Assembly: GCA_907163345.1 (NCBI GenBank)
Contig: CAJQUN010000138.1
Location: forward strand, 744,001-808,000
Length of the DNA stretch: 64,000 nucleotides
Direction: 5' to 3'
Origin: Haberlea rhodopensis
Taxonomy: Eukaryota; Streptophyta; Magnoliopsida; Lamiales; Gesneriaceae
Both the position numbers and the translations under genes were made by a program. Below the pieces are notes generated by a model that saw only the letters and a program-made list of their open reading frames with translations, made no database searches and was not told the DNA's origin. Shown piece by piece: positions 45,464-57,330 of the stretch (positions are counted from its first letter, which is position 1; the number at the start of each line of letters is the position of its first letter).

Positions 45464-45749
45464 GTGCTTTTGTTGACGAGAACCAGGGCCGGGGTTGATA
45501 TGCTGAGCTGTAAGGAGTGCTACAGGATTAGCATGATAGAGTTTTTGTATAGCTTCTACTGAGTAGAGTAAGACTATGATGTAGTACCTTTGTAGGAAGT
45601 ATGTCTTTCCTTTTGGAACATTTTGGTACTGTAATCTCTAAAGCTCAGGTTAATCAACACGGCACATTACTCTGATATAATCACTTGTATGTTTAGTTCT
45701 CTAAATTGCACCTTAATATCTTGATGTGATAACGGGGTCTCACATTTAG

Positions 45750-45762
45750 TGGTATCAGAGCA
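45750..45762 (+). promoter_or_regulatory. Primer binding site of D'
   Basis: TGGTATCAGAGCA, then leader AGAGTGAAGGGTAGCCTTT (about 45783-45801). Confidence 0.92.
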
Positions 45763-45961
45763 GTGGTTAGATAACCAGGGAAGAGTGAAGGGTAGCCTTT
45801 AGAGACAAGTTGGCTAGGTATTCATTTAGGCATGCTTATGCATGTGATGCATATGGTTGTATACGTGATATACTAACATGCTTTGAATATTTTACTCTTG
45901 TTATCTAACGGCTTATATTATGAACTGCTTTTGGTATTGTTGTTAACTATTGTGTTGCAGC

Positions 45962-46105
45962 ATGGCGAACCTCAATGAAGAGGTAGGAGATATGGACAGT
46001 AGACATGCCAGTATTGCTCAGCCGAACCCCTTACCACCACCTGCTGTGGGCGTGGAGCCCAGTGTACAGATATTACTGCCAGGGGAGCTCAGTGTGCTGT
46101 GGTGA
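45962..46105 (+). pseudogene. gag: Element D' gag N-terminus, cut by insert
   Basis: ATG at 45962 (MANLNEEVGD) through the proline-rich segment to LLPGELS, then three foreign codons and TGA at 46103-46105. Aligns with D until the insert at about 46094. Two residues differ from D near the start (DMDSRHAS against DVDSRNAS). Confidence 0.88.
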
Positions 46106-46393
46106 TGTCAGAATTTGCACTGATCTGTATCTATTTTTTGATCCTGGTTCCAATTCAATAAGGACTGGGCGCTGACTCTGATGGAGCCAAAACGAACACG
46201 CCTGCTACCTACTGTACTGGGCCTTCGACCAGGCATTCTACCTTTGTAGAATCGGAACCAAGCAAATAGCTCAAAAGGAAACTCTTCTATTTAGTAAATT
46301 TTATTTATTGAGTCGTCTTTACCCTCTTTTTTTTGTGAATTGCAGGTTCGCTAGTTTCTCTCCCTTGTTCTCTGGGTTCGGTAACCTGGGCAG
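46094..46393. other. About 300-bp foreign insert in D' gag, possibly mitochondrial in origin
   Basis: Absent from D, B, C and J, where LLPGELS runs straight into L(K/T)QFL. It opens with GTGTGCTG and holds a short ORF at 46105-46161 (MSEFALICIYFLILVPIQ) that resembles the N-terminus of plant mitochondrial NAD3 as I recall it; the match then stops. Near its end is a T-rich tract with TTGCAG (about 46333-46345). No TSD is evident. It could be a captured mitochondrial or host fragment, or a small mobile element I do not recognise. Confidence 0.45.
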
Positions 46394-49300
46394 CCTTAAG
46401 CAGTTTCTGAGTTTCCATCCGCCCATGTTTGAGGGGACTGAGTCTGGCGAAGTAGCTGAGGAGTGGTTGGAACGTATAGAGCAGATACTTGTGACTGCAC
46501 CTTGTGCACTCACGGCATGGCTGAGGTTAGCAGAGTTTCAGCTGGCTAAGAAGCCTGCTATGTGGTGGAAGACCACCGTGATGGAGCTGAGAGCTCTAGG
46601 TATGGCAGTTGACTGGACTGTATTCCGGACCCGGTTCCTTAACCGGTATTTCTCTGCAGCTGCCAGACAATTGAAGGAGGATGAGTTCAACAGTTTGAAG
46701 CAGGGTAGCATGTCCGTAGCAGACTACGCTATGCAGTATTCCTCACTGCTGAGGTATGTACCTCATATTGCTGTCAACAGCCATGCCAAGATGAGGAACT
46801 TTCTGAAAGGTCTGAGGCCGGAGCTATTCGATAGGGTTATCTCTAACAACCCCAGCTCGTTTGACGACGCCCTGACACGGGCAGAGTTGGCAGAGATTGC
46901 CGTAGGCGCATACAAGGATGTTGTACCCCCTTTTGTACCATCACAGAGGCCTACTACTGATAGTCTGAAGCCACGAGGGGATCAGTTTAAGGCTCGTGGG
47001 GCCTCATCATCTTCCAGGTTTAGTGGGAAGAAGTCTCATGGACAGAAGCAGAGCACCCGGGGGCACACACAGGGAAGCAGGACAGAGGTACCCAGGTGTA
47101 CCAACTGTGGAGGATGGCATTTGTTACGTGACTGTCGGGGTTGCCCCAATCGGGCAGTTCAGACGGATTCAGGGCCGAATAGGCCAAGGTTTGATGCTGG
47201 GAGGGCACCACAGAGGCAGCAGTTTGCACCACGACCCCTGGGAGGTCAGACGACAGGACCGCCGCAAGGACAGGTGTATGCACTGACCCGGGAGCAGGCC
47301 GAGGCAGCCCCAGAGGAGGTCATTGCTGGTACGTGTCATTTACTTACGTACCCTGCACTTATATTGATAGATACAGGTGCTTCCCATTCCTTTGTATCTA
47401 CTGCCTTTGTGGAAGGACACCATTTGTGCTCGTCTCTGTTACCCACGCCTCTCATGGTCTCGACACCCACGGGGAAGCATGTGATTGCGGATCGACAGTT
47501 ATCAGATTGCCTCATTTATTTTGAGGGCAATGATCTGAGGGCCGATTTGATTCAGTTAGAGATGGCAGACTTTGACTGCATTATCGGCATTGATGTGTTG
47601 AGCAGATACCGAGCTATGGTAGATTGCCAAAAGAGGATGGTTCGTTTTCTGTCTGATCAGGGGTTCCTGTGGACTTTTTATGGGGACGGCTCTCGTCCAA
47701 GGATACCAGTAATCTCGGCGGTTAAGATGTCGCAGTTATTGGAACGTGGCCATACTGGGTACCTTATTTATGCTATGGATGCTTCAGAGGAGAAGGAAGT
47801 AAGAGCCGAGGACATTCCAGTTGTGGCGGAGTTCAGTGATGTGTTTCCAGATGAGATTCCGGGATTTCCGCCAGTCAGGGATGTGGAGTTTGCTATTGAG
47901 CTGCTGCCAGGGACATCAGCCATTTCTCGTGCCCCATACAGGATGGCACCGGCAGAGCTGAGGGAGCTGAAGGTACAGTTACAGGAGCTCCTCGACAAGG
48001 GATACATCCGTCCTAGTGTATCGCCTTGGGGTGCGCCAGTCTTGTTCGTGAAAAAGAAGGATGGATCAATGCGTCTGTGCATTGACTACAGGCAACTGAA
48101 CAAGGCTACAGTGAAGAACAGATATCCGCTTCCGAGGATTGATGATCTGTTCGACCAGCTTCAGGGTACGGAGGTGTACTCCAAGATAGATTTGAGGTCA
48201 GGCTATCACCAGGTACGGGTTAGAGCTGGTGATGTCCAAAAGACGGCTTTTAGAACTCGGTATGGACACTATGAGTTCTTGGTGATGCCGTTCGGTGTGA
48301 CAAATGCACCTGCAGTTTTTATGAGCCTGATGAACAGAGTATTTCAGGAGTACCTCGATCAGTTTGTGATCGTGTTTATTGATGACATCCTAGTCTATTC
48401 GAGGAATGAGGAGGATCATGCCGATCATCTGAGGATAGTACTCCAGATCCTCAGAGATCATCAGTTGTACGCCAAACTCAGCAAGTGTGAGTTTTGGCTG
48501 AACAGTGTTGCATTTTTGGGCCATATCATATCACGAGAGGGGATATCAGTAGACCCGAGGAAGATAGAGGCAGTTATGGATTGGTCTACCCCTACTTCAG
48601 TCAGTGAGATTCGAAGTTTTCTTGGTCTGGCTGGCTATTATCGACGTTTCGTCGAGGGTTTCTCAAAGATCGCCAAGCCACTTACCCAGCTGACTCAGAA
48701 GGGAGTCCCATTTTGTTGGTCAGAGGCTTGTGAGCAGAGCTTCCGGGAATTAAAGCACAGACTGACTACTGCACCCGTTCTAGTGATACCCAAGGAGAAC
48801 AAAGGATTTGTCCTTTATACCGATGCATCTCTACTGGGATTAGGGTGCGTACTGATGCAGGACAGACATGTAGTGGCTTACGCTTCGAGACAGTTGAAGC
48901 CACATGAGGCGAGGTATCCAGTCCATGATCTGGAGTTGGCAGCTATAGTGTTCGCCTTGAAGATATGGCGACACTACTTATACGGTACCTCATTTACCAT
49001 CTTCACTGATCACAAGAGCCTGAAATTCTTGTTTACACAGGCTGAGCTGAACATGAGGCAGAGGAGATGGATGGACCTGCTGAAGGACTACGATTGTGAA
49101 ATCGAATATCACCCGGGAAAGGCAAATTTGACAGCCGACGCTTTGAGTCGGAAGGTGAAGAGCACAGCAGAGGATGCTATGTCTCTGTCAGCTATGTTTA
49201 GCTCCTACTGCCATTTGGGATTCGATTATGATGTATCTTCTTCGCCAGTACAGGTTTTGACCTTGCTAGCTGAGCCTGTTATATTTGATCACATCAGGAA

Positions 49301-50777
49301 GGCTCAGGGGACCGATGTAGAGGTTCAGAGATGGATGTTAGTGGTTCATTCAGGACAGCCATCGAGATTCAGAGTGGCTGATGACGGTTCTCTGAGGCTC
49401 GGCGACAGATGGGTGGTTCCAGATACACCCGAGTTGCGCCAAGGTATATTACAGCGAGCTCATTGTAGCAGGATGAGTGTCCATCCAGGTGGGAAGAAGA
49501 TGTATAAGGATCTACGCAGCCAGTTCTGGTGGAGGCGTATGAAACAGGATGTCACCTCTTTTGTCAAGCGTTGTTTGATTTGTCAGCAAGTGAAAGCTGA
49601 GAGACAAAGGCCTGGAGGTGAACTAAGAAGTTTAGAGGTACCCGAGTGGAAGTGGCAGCACGTATCTATGGATTTCGTGACCCACTTGCCGAGGACTGTT
49701 TCGGGTTTTGATGCCATCTGGGTAGTCGTGGACAGGTTGACTAAGAGTGCTCATTTCATTCCCTACTGTATGACCTTCACACACTTAAGAATGGCGCAGT
49801 TATATGTCAAAGATGTGGTGAGACTGCACGGGATCCCTGTTTCGATTGTGTCAGATCGAGATCCGCGGTTTACATCTCACTTTTGGGAGGGTCTGCAGAC
49901 AGCTCTAGGTACAGAGTTGAGGTTGAGCACAGCCTATCATCCCCAGACGGACGGACAGACCGAGCGTACGATACAGACGCTCGAAGATATGTTGAGGGCT
50001 TGTGTGCTGGAGTTCGACACTTCATGGCAGGACTCGATAGCCTTGGTGGAATTTTCTTACAACAACAGCTACCAGGCAAGTATTCAGATGGCTCCTTTCG
50101 AGGCCCTCTATGGTAGGCGTTGTAGGTCACCCTTGTGTTGGGATGACATGGACCGTAAGTCGGTTGGAGGACCTGAGTTGGTTCAGGAAATGGAAGAGAA
50201 AGTTAAGGTTATCAGAACAAAGATGAAGGCAGCTCAGGATAGACAGGCAGCATATGCCAATCAGCGGCGTAGACCGTTGGAGTTTCAGTTAGGCGACAGA
50301 GTGTTTTTGAAGATCTCACCCTTCAGAGGCGTAGTACGGTTTGGGATGCGAGGGAAGTTATCCCCGAGGTATGTAGGGCCGTATGAGATCTTACAGCGTA
50401 TTGGTACTCTGGCATACCGGTTGGCTTTACCGCCCTCTCTGTCTGGCATACACGACGTTTTTCATGTGTCTATGCTGAGGAAGTATGAGCCAGATCCCTC
50501 ACATGTGTTGCAGCCTTCAGAGGTTCAGATTGAGTCCGATGTTTCTTATGTGGAGCGGCCTATCAGGATTTTGGATAGAGCAGACCGCAGACTTCGGAAC
50601 AAGGTTATTCCTATGATCAAGGTACAGTGGGATCGTAGGGGTGTCGAGGAGGCCACGTGGGAGACAGAGCGACACATGGTGCAGCACTATCCAGAGTTAT
50701 TTTCTGGTATGCGTTTATATACTGTTTTATTTCTGGTTAGTAGCATGTTTGATTTCGGGACGAAATCCTATAAGTAG
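46394..50777 (+). CDS. gag-pol: Element D' gag-pol polyprotein, open from capsid to chromodomain-like tail
   Basis: About 1460 element codons in one frame; the ATG at 46308 lies in the insert. Capsid domain ([11 protein letters not shown] ... LRPELFDRV) 46394-46920; basic linker; knuckle region about 47095-47155 with [13 protein letters not shown] kept but CYICGKMGHIARGC missing; protease [12 protein letters not shown] about 47363; [12 protein letters not shown] about 48136, [10 protein letters not shown] about 48375; RNase H YTDAS about 48818; HHCC zinc domain 49480-49590; integrase D,D,E in MDFVTHLP (about 49670), VSDRDPRF (about 49850), [11 protein letters not shown] (about 49957); chromodomain-like [18 protein letters not shown] about 50620-50675. 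Protein replicates and integrates element cDNA. The intact frame suggests recent activity, with gag function now lost. Confidence 0.95.
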
Positions 50778-50785
50778 GGGAGTAT
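50751..50785 (+). promoter_or_regulatory. Pre-PPT hairpin and PPT of D'
   Basis: GATTTCG-GGA-CGAAATC (50751-50767), then AAGTAGGGGAGTAT before the LTR. It overlaps the last codons of pol. The equivalent in D is 38655-38671. Confidence 0.82.
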
Positions 50786-53077
50786 TGTGATATCCCCGAA
50801 ATGATTATGTGATTTTAATCATTTAAGTTATATTGTGATGTTAATGTGTTAATTCATGGGATTGGATAAATTATATTGGGGAGAATTACTTCAGGGTGCA
50901 TGTAACATGTATTGGGTTTTTGGGGTGTGTATTGTTGTTTTGGTAAAGCATGCAAAAGGGTAATTGAAGTATTTTGTTGAGAAAATACTATAAATATCAT
51001 GTGGGGATATTTTAAATACATCGTGCTAAATCGGGACCAAAACATAACACATCAAACCACCCAACACTTAACCACCCCCCCCAACCCATACTTTGACTCA
51101 GCATGAGCTGGCCATGCTTCCACTTGGCTCAATAATTTAACACCTTTCCAGCACTCCAAATTTCGAACCTCCTCTTCCAAAATACCATCCAGCAGCTGCT
51201 AAGCAATTTTAGGAGGAGCCCTTCCATTTCCATCACCTGGAAATCCTTCAAAAATCGGGGCAAAGTAGGGTGAGGAACTACCCTGTTTCTTTCTGGAAAA
51301 ACTGGTTTGGTTCTACTTTTGAGCATGGTGAAAAACGGCATGTTAGCATATGTTTCTTGAAACCTGTGATTTAAATGCTTACATGGTGTTTTTATGAGTC
51401 TCTTTGTAATTTTCCTTAAGCATGATGCATGTTTTATGTGGAAGATTTAAGCTTGTGAAAAGTAGTGCTCAAAAATCTGGGTAGAGATTTCCTCTGTTTT
51501 TCTGGAAAACGTGGGTTGGGAGTGTTTTTGAGGAGGTGTTATCATGCATGATAAGCTTATATATTGGATAAACTTTGATGTAAAAACATGCTTGGTAGTT
51601 TTGTGAAACCCATGGCATGTTTAGTTGAGCACGGTTTATGTTATATGTGTTAGTTTTGATAGCATGTAAAGAGGTGCTCAAGAATTCTGGAAATGAAAAT
51701 GTGCCCTGTTTCCAGAAAAAGTTGATCCGGTACTTGTTTAAATGATCGATGTTTATGCATGTAGGTTTATGCTCAGGGTGTATATTTGGTTTGAATACAC
51801 TCAGGGTAGTGTAGTTCAAATGCTAGCATGATGATCTTAGTATGTATTATGTCCTACATGTTAGATTTAAGGGTATAAATATCGGTGTTAAGCATTCTGG
51901 AAAATCGCCAAAGGAACAAGGTTGGCGATCGATCGCCAAGGAGGCGCGATCGATCGCGACGTTCCAGTGGGTTTTGGCGATCGATCGCCAATATTGGGGC
52001 GATCGATCGCTGAATGTTTTTTTTTTGGTATGCGAGGCAGTAGCATCTCGCGATCGATCGGGGCTCATGGGCGATCGATCGCGAGATGATGTTGAAGGAT
52101 TAATTTGGTTTTTAATTTGGTTTTGCTTCCGGATTATTATGAGGTGCCTAATATTGTGTTGTGTGGCTATGTAGAACCATCCCAGGTGCCAGCACAACCG
52201 AGGAGATAAAGTCGATTGACTCCTCTATCTTTTGAAAGGTACGTAAGCGACGTACGGGCATCCCAACGGTAACATGTACTTTATGTTTGTCTTTATGACA
52301 CATGATGAATGCAATGTGGTGCATTAAGATTATGATACATGTTTTTATGCATTGTTTTTGCATATGTATGTTGTGAAATATAAGAGGTGTATTTCACGAG
52401 TCAAAGTTATCTTAGTAAGGATTTTAATGGCTTACGCTAAAGTCCATTGGAAGCGATGAAGAATTCCGCTTACATGGAGTAGCAACGCTAAAGTCCATTG
52501 GAAGCGAGGAAGAATTCCGCTTACATGGAGTAGCAAGAAGCATTAAAATGTACTAATGATAAGGGCTCAGGATGAAATAAGGATTTAAGGGAAAAAGGAA
52601 TGTCATGACATTGCATATCCATACATTCATATAATGTGTTTCTATTATGAATTATGGTACAGGGACAACCAATGGGCGATATAAATGCTGGAAATACAGG
52701 AAGGACTTGTGTTTAAGATTTGCATTTATGCCTTACTTTCATATTATGTTAAATATGAATTGTGTTATGCTCATGTGTTGGGGGTTGTCTTTGTAGGTGC
52801 TTTTGTTGACGAGAACCAGGGCCGGGGTTGATATGCTGAGCTGTAAGGAGTGCTACAGGATTAGCATGATAGAGTTTTTGTATAGCTTCTACTGAGTAGA
52901 GTAAGACTATGATGTAGTACCTTTGTAGGAAGTATGTCTTTCCTTTTGGAACATTTTGGTACTGTAATCTCTAAAGCTCAGGTTAATCAACACGGCACAT
53001 TACTCTGATATAATCACTTGTATGTTTAGTTCTCTAAATTGCACCTTAATATCTTGATGTGATAACGGGGTCTCACA
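50786..53077 (+). repeat. Element D' 3' LTR (2292 bp)
   Basis: Nearly identical to the 5' LTR: differences seen include ACATATC/ACACATC, CTCTCTG/CTCTTTG, CACTTAGG/CACTCAGG and one base lost in AGCAATTCTGG/AGCATTCTGG. It ends TCTCACA, followed by the AATTT duplication. Confidence 0.93.
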
Positions 53078-55290
53078 AATTTAGAGAACTAAACATACAT
53101 GTGATTATATCAGAGTAATGTGCCGTGTTGATTAACCTGAGCTTTAGAGATTACAGTACCAAAAAGTTCCAAAAGGAAAGACATACTTCCTACAAAGGTA
53201 CTACATCATAGTCTTACTCTACTCAGTAGAAGCTATACAAAAACTCTAACATGCTAATCCTGTAGCACTCCTTACAGCTCAGCATATCAACCCCGGCCCT
53301 GGTTCTCGTCAACAAAAGCACCTACAAAGACAACCCCCAACACATGAGCATAACACAATTCATATTTAACATAATATGAAAGTAAGGCATAAATGCAAAT
53401 CTTAAACACAAGCCCTTCCTGCATTTCCAGCATTTATATCGCCCATTGGTTGTCCCTATACCATAATTCATAATAGAAACACATTATATGAATGTATGGA
53501 TATGCAATGTCATGACATTCCTTTTCCCTTAAATCCTTATTTCATCCTGAGCCCTTATCATTAGTACATTTTAATGCTTCTTGCTACTCCATGTAAGCGG
53601 AATTCTTCATCGCTTCCAATGGACTTTAGCGTTGCTACTCCATGTAAGCGGAATTCTTCATCGCTTCCAATGGACTTTAGCGTAAGCCATTAAAATCCTT
53701 ACTAAGATAACTTTGACTCGTGAAATACACTTCTTATATTTCACAACATACATATGCTAAAACAATGCATAAAAACATGTATCATAACCATAATGCACCA
53801 CGTTGCATTCATCATGTGTCATAAAGACAAACATAAAGTACATGTTACCGTTGGGATGCCCGTACGTCGCTTACGTACCTTTCAAAAATGTGGTGTGTTG
53901 CAGGACTCTATCCCCTGCGTTGTGTAGCTACCTGTGAAGGCTCTACACCAGTGTATAACACAATATTAGATGCCTCATTACAATCCAATATCAAAACTTT
54001 AACAAAATATAACAAATTACATTTTTCAACATTCTGGGTCTCTCGATCGATCGGCCCCTCTTCCCGATCGATCGAGAAGACGCCTAAAATCAAAAACCAA
54101 GATTCTGCCTCGCTCGATCGATCGGGATGAAATGTCGATCGATCGAGACGCTCTGTTCGAGAAATACCAGTCCAGAATTCTCGAACACCTGAATCACATC
54201 CTTAAATCTAACATGTAAAACATACAACATGCCAAAACCAACATGCTAGCAGTTACAACACACTCCCCTGAATGTATTCATACCAAAATTACACCCCAAA
54301 CATAAGCCCTCATGCTTAAACGTCGACCACTTATTCAAGCACCGGATCAACTTTTTCTGGAAACAGGGCACATTTTCATTTCCAGAATTCTTGAGCACCT
54401 CTTTACATGCTATTAAAACTAACACATATAACATAAACCGTGCTCAACTAAACATGCCATGGGTTTCACAAAACTACCAAGCATATTTTTACATCAAAGT
54501 TTCTCCAAAATATAAGCTTATCATGCATGATAACACCTCCTCAAAAACACTCCCAACCCACGTTTTCCAGAAAAACAGAGGAAATCTCTACCCAGATTTT
54601 TGAGCACTACGTTTCACAAGCTTAAATCTTCCACATAAAACATGCATCATGCTTAAGGAAAATTACAGAGAGACTCATAAAAACACTATGTAAGCATTTA
54701 AATCACAGGTTTCAAGAAACATATGCTTACATGCCGTTTTTCACCATGCTCAAAAGTAGAACCAAACCAGTTTTCCAGAAAGAAACAGGGTAGGTTTCTC
54801 ACCCTACTTTGCCCCGATTTTTGAAGGATTTCCAGGCGATGGAAATGGAAGGGCTCCTCCTAAAATTGCTTAGCAGCTGCTGGATGGTATTTTGGAAGAG
54901 GAGGTTCGAAATTTGGAGTGCTGGAAAGGTGTTAAATTATTGAGCCAAGTGGAAGCATGGCCAGCTCATGCTGAGTCAAAGTATGGGTTGGGGGGGGGGG
55001 TGGTTAAGTGTTGGGTGGTTTGATGTGTTATGTTTTGGTCCCGAATTAGCACGATGTATTTAAAATATCCCCACATGATATTTATAGTATTTTCTCAACA
55101 AAATACTTCAATTACCCTTTTGCATGCTTTACCAAAACAAACAATACACACCCCAAAAACCCAATACATGTTACATGCACCCTGAAGTAAATCTCCCCAA
55201 TAAAATTTATCCAATCCCATGAATTAACACCTTAACATCACAATATAACTTAAATGATTAAAATCACATAATCATTTCGGGGATATCACA
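53078..55290 (-). repeat. Element D 5' LTR, main part
   Basis: Begins with the second AATTT copy and continues to the LTR start at 55290 (TGTGATATCC on minus). Same modules as the D 3' LTR: hairpin units 53585-53690, GTACGT inverted repeat 53862-53878, GATC array 54044-54145, TATA-like box near 55085. No coding region. Confidence 0.92.
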
Positions 55291-56445
55291 CATTCTACAT
55301 GCAAAGATGCTCAACCAGAGCTAATAACGACTTGTTGACACTCACGTTGGTATTTCCAACCAAATTGAGCTGCCCCAAAACAAGTCTCTCAAAACGTTCG
55401 ACGTATAAACGTCTCTGTGAGGTACTCCCCGCCTCAAACATCATACCACAAGGAGGCTACAAAAGTCTACCATACCCCTCATCGTATCACCATACGATTC
55501 ACCCATCTCAAACCCAACGAGCAGTATAATGGCTATCACAAGCACACTAAAACATTGCAACCATACCTGGCTAGCGATCCGCTGGCCCCATAGGCTCATA
55601 CCAACCTACCAACGTGACACACGTCACAACCCGGTATACTATACCGTACAAACCATTAGAGTTGTGGGTCATCACCCGACATATCTCTAAAACACCAAAG
55701 CACAAAGGACAACCCGGTGTCCTTGCTCAACTATGATGCAATCCTAATCCATTAAGACTTATTCCACACCCTGAGGGTGGGTGTGCCCATGCCTAACACA
55801 CATCACAACAACAAGCGAGTAGTTTCGTCAATGACTACTCTTACCACCAATCACTTAGCCTTAGCCAATCCAGCGAGTATACCTGGAGGGTATCATTACT
55901 CGAAAATATTTACCTGCAACACGTGATGCGGTACCCTCACCTGTACAATGCATCCAACAATCCATCGAGCAATCCGCTCAGCGTAACGGTCTCGTCAACT
56001 AGTGACTCAGACACTACCATGTGCTCACCATCGGCACTCAACTATACAACCGAATACATAAACATGAATGCATTATTCACCGAGACAACGCCACGCGTCC
56101 ACATAAACATCCCAAATAACATCGTCAAAAATATGACGAACCTGTCGATATACGACACTCATAATCCCATCGTCAAAACCCATGACGGTATAAAACAACA
56201 CATAATATTCACAATAATGATAACAAAAGTAATATGCCATACCTCATCGCTATCAAGATAACGGAATACCTGTATCCATCGTCCACCAGCGGTACATAAG
56301 CGGCATCCATCGCTCGTAAGCGGCATAATCCAGTGCTACACACATAGCGGTATAATCCATCGCTATAGAATTAGCGGCATGATACCCTCGCCATAGAGTC
56401 AGCGGCATGAAACATCGCTATAGATATCCGGCGGTATGAACCATA

Positions 56446-56692
56446 GCCAATAGAATACCCGGCGGAATGTACCGTTGCCAATAGAATACCCGGCGGTATG
56501 AACCATCGCCAATAGAATACCCAGCGGAATGTACCATCGCCAATAGAATACCCGGCGGAATGTACCATCGCTATAGAATACCCGACGGAATGTACCATCG
56601 CCAATAGAATACCCGGCGGTATGTACCATCGCCAATAGAATACCCGGTAGTATGTACCATTGCCAATAGAATACCCGGTGGTATGAACCATC
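56446..56692. repeat. 31-bp tandem repeat of hairpins in H interior
   Basis: About eight copies of CAATAGAATACCCGGCGG plus ATGTACCATCGC; each contains GGCG-N11-CGCC. Spacing is 31 bp (for example 56479 and 56510). Some copies carry stem mismatches (CGTTGCC, GCTATAG). Confidence 0.88.
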
Positions 56693-57313
56693 GCCACGGC
56701 ATGACAGCGGAAATACCCCATGCTTCGACATATTAGCGGCATAATATCCCTCGCGATAGTAATATGACAGCGGCATTATCCTTCGCTTCGACATATTTGC
56801 GGCAAATATTCTTCATCGCTATAATATGACAGCGGCAAGTATTTACATCGCTACGCCATGCATGCAACCGTAATGCATAACCCATATTCCAATAATTGTT
56901 TCGGCACGACAGCGGCATCATCGCTTCGACGTGACAGCGGCATTTACCATCGCTTCGACACGACAGCGGCATCATCGCTTCGACGTGCATGCAACCGTAA
57001 TGCATAACCTGTATTCCAACAATCATCGCCATGATTGTATTTTAATGCATCTCGCTCCAACATTTAGCTGCAAAGCATTAAAATCATCACTCCGATGTAT
57101 ATCTATGCAACCGTAATGCATAGTTCATGTCTCATATGACCTTGCAACCACCATGGTTAACAATAACATATTCCAATTATGAACACATAACATAAATGCA
57201 CATAAGCAATATAGTTGTGCCACGCAACACTAACTACCATCATGCATAAGTATGTGCTTCTCATTCCCATTACCATTTTCCTAGGCCCTCAACAGCCCCA
57301 AAGAGCTAACCAC

Positions 57314-57326
57314 TGCTCTGATACCA
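57314..57326 (-). promoter_or_regulatory. Primer binding site of element H
   Basis: Minus strand TGGTATCAGAGCA, four bases from the LTR end at 57331. Confidence 0.88.
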
Positions 57327-57330
57327 CTAA

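Larger units (their letters stand above)
43452..45744 (+). repeat. Element D' 5' LTR (2293 bp)
   Basis: TGTGATATCC...GTCTCACA. TATA-like TATAAATAT 43655-43663; GATC array 44593-44748; GTAGAACCATCCCAGGTG near 44837; GTACGT inverted repeat 44906-44922; two copies of an AAGCG-N11-CGCTT hairpin unit near 45095-45205; acceptor-like TTGTCTTTGTAG/G ending at 45463; CTACT-G-AGTAG 45556-45566. No coding region; a minus-strand 116-codon ORF here has no motif. Confidence 0.93.
43452..53077 (+). mobile_element. Element D': Tekay-like Ty3/gypsy, youngest insertion in the window
   Basis: 9626 bp with TSD AATTT. 5' LTR 43452-45744, PBS 45750-45762, gag-pol 45962-50777, PPT 50771-50785, 3' LTR 50786-53077. 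The LTRs (2293 and 2292 bp) differ at only about five positions by eye. It sits in the opposite orientation inside the LTR of its close relative D. pol is open from capsid to chromodomain-like tail, but gag carries an approximately 300-bp insert and lacks a knuckle, so this copy is unlikely to move on its own. Confidence 0.94.
36389..55290 (-). mobile_element. Element D: Tekay-like Ty3/gypsy, with D' nested in its 5' LTR
   Basis: TSD CATTC at 36384-36388 and 55291-55295. Minus-strand order: 5' LTR 55290-53083 plus 43451-43409 (split by D'), PBS 43403-43391, gag-pol 43191-38645, PPT about 38650-38637, 3' LTR 38636-36389. The two LTRs (about 2.25 kb) differ at roughly eight to ten positions by eye, more than the LTRs of D', in line with D being the older insertion. 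Confidence 0.92.
55296..57330 (-). mobile_element. Element H interior, PBS-proximal part, gene-less
   Basis: Resumes the H interior after D. It holds sequence homologous to A 900-1900 (CCACACCCTGAGGGTGGTGT-like and CGAGCAATCCGCTC-like stretches), then AGCG/CGCT hairpins from about 56240, a 31-bp tandem repeat, and the leader CCTAGGCCCTCAACAGCCCC before the PBS. No coding region of element type on either strand. Confidence 0.75.

Noticed and set aside
46308..46393. ATG at 46308 as genuine start of D' Gag-Pol
   Set aside because: It lies in the foreign insert; the native start is at 45962. It might still be used after the insertion, but nothing in the sequence shows it.
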